The notes under the pieces: generated by a model | What the model was told of the DNA's origin: nothing | Seen by the model: only the letters and a program-made list of their open reading frames with translations | The model's database searches: none | Assembly: GCA_045114235.1 (NCBI GenBank) | Contig: JBGUKB010000048.1 | Coordinates: forward strand, 1-9,528 | From: UBA1732 sp045114235 | GTDB lineage: Bacteria; Verrucomicrobiota; Lentisphaeria; Victivallales; UBA1829 | Length of the DNA: 9,528 nucleotides | Direction: 5' to 3' | In this document: positions 6,829-9,528 of the stretch, in pieces | Layout: the number at the start of each line of letters is the position of its first letter | How positions within the stretch are numbered: position 1 is the first letter of the stretch | Translations under genes and position numbers: made by a program

Positions 6829-7719
6829 ATGAAATCGCTTTCGTTCGCCGTTTCGTTCGCCGCTATGTTCGCCCTCGTCTCCTGCGCCTCCAACGTGCCG
6901 CCGCCGGAAGACGAAAACGCCGAAGCCTGGACCCCCGGAATCCAGTCCTCCTATCCCGACTGGCAGCCGCCGGAGGAAATGCCGGACGGAAATCCCGCCT
7001 ACGCGGAAGCGTTCGGGGAACCTCGCCCGGTCGAGAGCGAGGAGACTGTGGTGGTCGTCGTTGCCGAAGAAACCACGGAAACCGAGCCCGTGAAGAAAGT
7101 GGATGAAGCATCGGAACAGCAGCCGAAGCCGGTCGAAGTCAAGCCCGCCGGTCCCGCGAAGTTCATGCGCGTCGACGTGTTCCCCGCCGAAGCCGGTGTC
7201 GACGGCGTGTATGCCGTCAACGGCGCACGCGTGAACACCGCCGACCTGAAGGCCGCGCTCAAGGAAGCCGGCAAAGCCAACAAGGATATCGTCGTGATCG
7301 TGTACGGCCGTACGGATTCCAAGGTCGCCGACCTGAACGCCGTCGTGGACTACAGCAAGGAAGCCGGCATCACCAAACTCAACGTGATGACCAACGACGA
7401 CATCATGGAGCAGCGCAAGGCGGAAGTCCGCGCCGCGAAGGGCATCAAGGACGAGCCCGCGAAGGACGCGAAGGAAGCCGCCGCTCCCGTCGTTAAGGAA
7501 AAACTGGTCGTCGACGATTCCCAGCCCTCCACCGAGTACATCGTGAAGGACGGCGATTCCCTCTCCCTGATCGCCAAGTCGGTTTACCACGACGGCGCCG
7601 CGTGGGAGATCATCTTCGACGCGAACAAAGAACTCCTGAACGGGAAGCCGAATCTCCTGAAGCCCAAGATGAAACTCGTCATCCCGGCCGTGAAGAAGGT
7701 CCCCGTTTCCTCGAAGTAA
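6829..7719 (+). CDS. LysM lipoprotein with ExbD/TolR-like central domain
   Basis: I do not recognise a named gene. The 296-residue product begins with a lipoprotein signal peptide (lipobox LVSC, C19); the +2 residue is Ala, so it lacks the Asp+2 inner-membrane retention signal and would be expected to reach the outer membrane. Residues 22-110 are Pro/Glu/Val-rich and probably disordered. Residues 112-190 resemble the periplasmic domain of ExbD/TolR: a strand, a DGVYAVNG turn, a LKAALKEAG helix, a DIVVIVYG strand, a VVDYSKEAGITKL helix-turn and a final NVMT strand. An Ala/Lys/Glu linker leads to a C-terminal LysM domain (about 236-287) that should bind peptidoglycan glycan. It lacks the transmembrane helix and proton-channel Asp of true ExbD. 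A GGAGGT site lies 5 bases before the ATG. It lies 68 bases after fabF and 13 before phoH. Lipoprotein and LysM calls are firm; the ExbD-like call is moderate. Confidence 0.85.
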   Translation: MKSLSFAVSFAAMFALVSCASNVPPPEDENAEAWTPGIQSSYPDWQPPEEMPDGNPAYAEAFGEPRPVESEETVVVVVAEETTETEPVKKVDEASEQQPKPVEVKPAGPAKFMRVDVFPAEAGVDGVYAVNGARVNTADLKAALKEAGKANKDIVVIVYGRTDSKVADLNAVVDYSKEAGITKLNVMTNDDIMEQRKAEVRAAKGIKDEPAKDAKEAAAPVVKEKLVVDDSQPSTEYIVKDGDSLSLIAKSVYHDGAAWEIIFDANKELLNGKPNLLKPKMKLVIPAVKKVPVSSK

Positions 7720-7732
7720 GTTTTTACGCTCC

Positions 7733-8731
7733 ATGCAATCCACGGAACAGGATCCCGACAGCGCTTCCCCCGACAGTAAGACCGGAGGGGGGCGCGTCTA
7801 TTTCGACAGTCCGGGCGCGCTGGAATCGGCGTTCGCCGGGAACTTGACCGGAAATCTCGCCGCGGCGGAATACGGCCTCGGTGTGAAGTTCGCCTCGCGC
7901 GAATCCTGGGCGATGTCCGTGGAGGATACCCCCGATAAACGCGGCGACGGGTTCCTGCGGGAACTCCGCCGCCTTCAGAAGGAACGCGGTCGCTGTCTGG
8001 ACCAGTCCGAATTCGACCTGGCGCTGGACGCCTGGCGCGAGGGGCGCGAACAGGACCTCGGCACGTATTTCGCCGAACGCGTCACGGTCGGCCCCGGCAA
8101 GAAGGACGTTTCCGCGCGCTCCCCGAACCAGCTGGCGTATCTGCGCGCGATCCGGAGCAAGGACCTGGTGTTCGGCGTCGGCCCCGCCGGAACCGGAAAG
8201 ACCTACCTCGCCATGGCGATGGCCGTCTCCCTGCTTGTCGCGGGGAAATACAACCGCATCATCCTCACGCGTCCGGCGGTCGAGGCAGGGGAAAACCTCG
8301 GATTCCTGCCCGGTACGCTTCAGGAGAAGATCAATCCGTATCTGCGCCCGCTGCACGATGCGCTCCATGAGATGATGGATTACGCCGCCGCCGAGGAGCT
8401 GATGTCGCGCGGCGTGATCGAGGTCGCGCCGCTTGCCTTCATGCGCGGACGCACGCTGAACCATGCGTTCGTGATCCTGGACGAGGCGCAGAACGCCTCC
8501 AACGAACAGATGTTCATGTTCCTGACCCGCCTCGGATTCCATTCCAAATGCGTGGTCTGCGGCGATCCGTCGCAGGCGGATATCCCGCACGGCCAGTCCG
8601 GGCTGCCTCACGCGCTGGACTGCCTCGCGGGCATCGACGGCGTGCAGATCTGCCGGTTCGATACGTGCGACGTGGTGCGGCATCCGCTGGTGGAAAAGAT
8701 CATCCGCGCCTATGAACTGAGCGGAAAATGA
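7733..8731 (+). CDS. phoH: PhoH-family ATPase
   Basis: Cytoplasmic P-loop ATPase of the PhoH/YbeZ family, linked in other bacteria to RNA metabolism together with YbeY. The 332-residue product has an N-terminal region (about 21-110) matching the usual PhoH lead-in, then the ATPase: Walker A GPAGTGKT (150-157), the family hallmark TRPAVEAGENLGFLPG (179-194), Walker B FVILDEAQN (246-254), GDPSQADIP (277-285) and a closing DVVRHPLVEKIIRAYE. The first 20 residues are polar, low-complexity and probably disordered. No clear ribosome site precedes the ATG, which is only 13 bases after the previous stop, so initiation may depend on coupling or the start may be elsewhere. The following gene is a PgpH-type phosphodiesterase, a common PhoH neighbour, with ybeY often next. 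Confidence 0.93.
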   Translation: MQSTEQDPDSASPDSKTGGGRVYFDSPGALESAFAGNLTGNLAAAEYGLGVKFASRESWAMSVEDTPDKRGDGFLRELRRLQKERGRCLDQSEFDLALDAWREGREQDLGTYFAERVTVGPGKKDVSARSPNQLAYLRAIRSKDLVFGVGPAGTGKTYLAMAMAVSLLVAGKYNRIILTRPAVEAGENLGFLPGTLQEKINPYLRPLHDALHEMMDYAAAEELMSRGVIEVAPLAFMRGRTLNHAFVILDEAQNASNEQMFMFLTRLGFHSKCVVCGDPSQADIPHGQSGLPHALDCLAGIDGVQICRFDTCDVVRHPLVEKIIRAYELSGK

Positions 8732-8747
8732 AGAAAGGCACGAAGCC

Positions 8748-9528
8748 ATGAGCAAGAGAAAGAAAAGCAGAAGAGAAGTGTTCGAGGCGGTCGGCGGCTG
8801 GATGCAGCGTTCGCCGTTCGTGTCGCTCCTGATGATCCTGATGGTGTTCGGCGCGGCTGTCTTCCTGCTCGGCGTGCCGCCGCAGAGCGACCTGCCCGTC
8901 CTGCACGAGGGCGACAAGGCGGACCAGAACATCATGGCGGAATTCGATTTTTCATGCGTGGACCGCGCCGCGGCACGGCAGATCCGCCACACGTTCGAAC
9001 TGGAGGCTTCGCGTTATTTCCTGCTGGACAAGGACCGGTCGGACCGGATTCTGGAAGATTTCGATCTCATGGTCCAGGAGGCGCGCCGGGATCCGGCGTC
9101 AGCCGCCGTGCCGAGTGCCGGGACCGGACAGAACCCGGCGACGGTCCCGGCGGAAAACGCAGCGGCGGATGTTTCCGGGATGCCCGGAGAAAATGCGGCA
9201 GTGAGCTCCGATGCGGGCGCAAACCCGTCGCCGGATCCCGCCGGGACGGCACAACCCCAAAACGCGCCGCAGGACGCCGGACCGGAAAACCCGGAAAGGC
9301 CGCCTTTTTCGCAGGAGTATCCGCTGCTGTATGCGTATTTCCATGAGGCCGCGCAGAATGAATCCCGGCTTGAGGATATCCGAAACCGGCTGAAGGAGAT
9401 CCTCGCGGACGGGATCGCGATGGAGGAGGAACTGAGGAAAGCGCAGCCGTTCACCGACGATTCGTCCGCAGGCGACGGCGCCAGAGCGGTGAACGCCCAG
9501 CTGAAGGCGATGATCCGGGACTCCGAAC
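8748..9528 (+). CDS. PgpH-type 7TM-HD phosphodiesterase, 5' part only
   Basis: Open reading frame of at least 260 residues running off the window end without a stop. The N-terminus is basic (KRKKSRR, 3-9), followed by a transmembrane segment at about 22-43 and then an extracytoplasmic region that starts like the 7TMR-HDED domain: GDKADQNIMAEFDFSCVDR (55-73) followed by a helix whose RYFLLDKDR matches the family. The expected seven-helix membrane part and the cytoplasmic HD domain, which in PgpH hydrolyses c-di-AMP, would lie beyond the edge. Residues about 114-187 form a Pro/Ala/Gly/Asn-rich insert not typical of this domain. AAAGG (8734-8738) lies 9 bases before the ATG, 16 bases after the phoH stop. 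Assignment rests on the N-terminal pattern plus the phoH neighbour. Confidence 0.72.
   Translation, partial: MSKRKKSRREVFEAVGGWMQRSPFVSLLMILMVFGAAVFLLGVPPQSDLPVLHEGDKADQNIMAEFDFSCVDRAAARQIRHTFELEASRYFLLDKDRSDRILEDFDLMVQEARRDPASAAVPSAGTGQNPATVPAENAAADVSGMPGENAAVSSDAGANPSPDPAGTAQPQNAPQDAGPENPERPPFSQEYPLLYAYFHEAAQNESRLEDIRNRLKEILADGIAMEEELRKAQPFTDDSSAGDGARAVNAQLKAMIRDSE

Overview
The window looks like a stretch of chromosome from an anaerobic, diderm, fairly GC-rich bacterium. It encodes a cytosolic-type multi-cluster [FeFe]-hydrogenase, a lipobox lipoprotein, a single-pass FtsB/DivIC protein and a type II fatty-acid cluster. The PhoH then 7TM-HD phosphodiesterase pair and the hydrogenase would fit a fermentative member of the PVC group, such as Lentisphaeria (Victivallis-like). 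That placement is an inference from gene content, not a sequence search. All genes run on the + strand and coding density is high; no gap between genes exceeds 160 bases. I see no rRNA, tRNA, mobile element, CRISPR array or phage gene.

Layout. (1) 25-2091: [FeFe]-hydrogenase catalytic subunit, probably the last gene of its operon, followed by stacked small hairpins and a strong intrinsic terminator. (2) 2198-3145: a short transcription unit with its own promoter, encoding an FtsB/DivIC-like division protein and a TsaC/Sua5 tRNA-modification enzyme, closed by a weaker terminator that overlaps the tsaC stop. (3) 3181-6760: the fatty-acid synthesis genes fabD-fabG-acpP-fabF. fabD and acpP each have a recognisable promoter, with dyads or direct repeats placed where an operator could lie. 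A clear intrinsic terminator separates acpP from fabF. (4) 6829-9528: a LysM lipoprotein with an ExbD/TolR-like central domain, then phoH, then the 5' part of a PgpH-type 7TM-HD phosphodiesterase cut by the window edge.

How they work together. FabD loads malonyl onto the AcpP phosphopantetheine arm, FabF condenses and FabG reduces the beta-ketoacyl product. The cluster lacks fabH, fabZ and fabI, which must lie elsewhere. The hydrogenase would dispose of electrons as H2 during fermentation. The last three genes mix envelope attachment (LysM), an RNA-associated ATPase (PhoH) and probable c-di-AMP turnover (PgpH).

Most of the region is ordinary housekeeping. Points worth a second look are a C-terminal thioredoxin-like ferredoxin domain on the hydrogenase that seems to have lost its cluster ligands, the lipoprotein/ExbD-like/LysM architecture, candidate operators at the fabD and acpP promoters, and a low-complexity insert in the PgpH extracytoplasmic domain.
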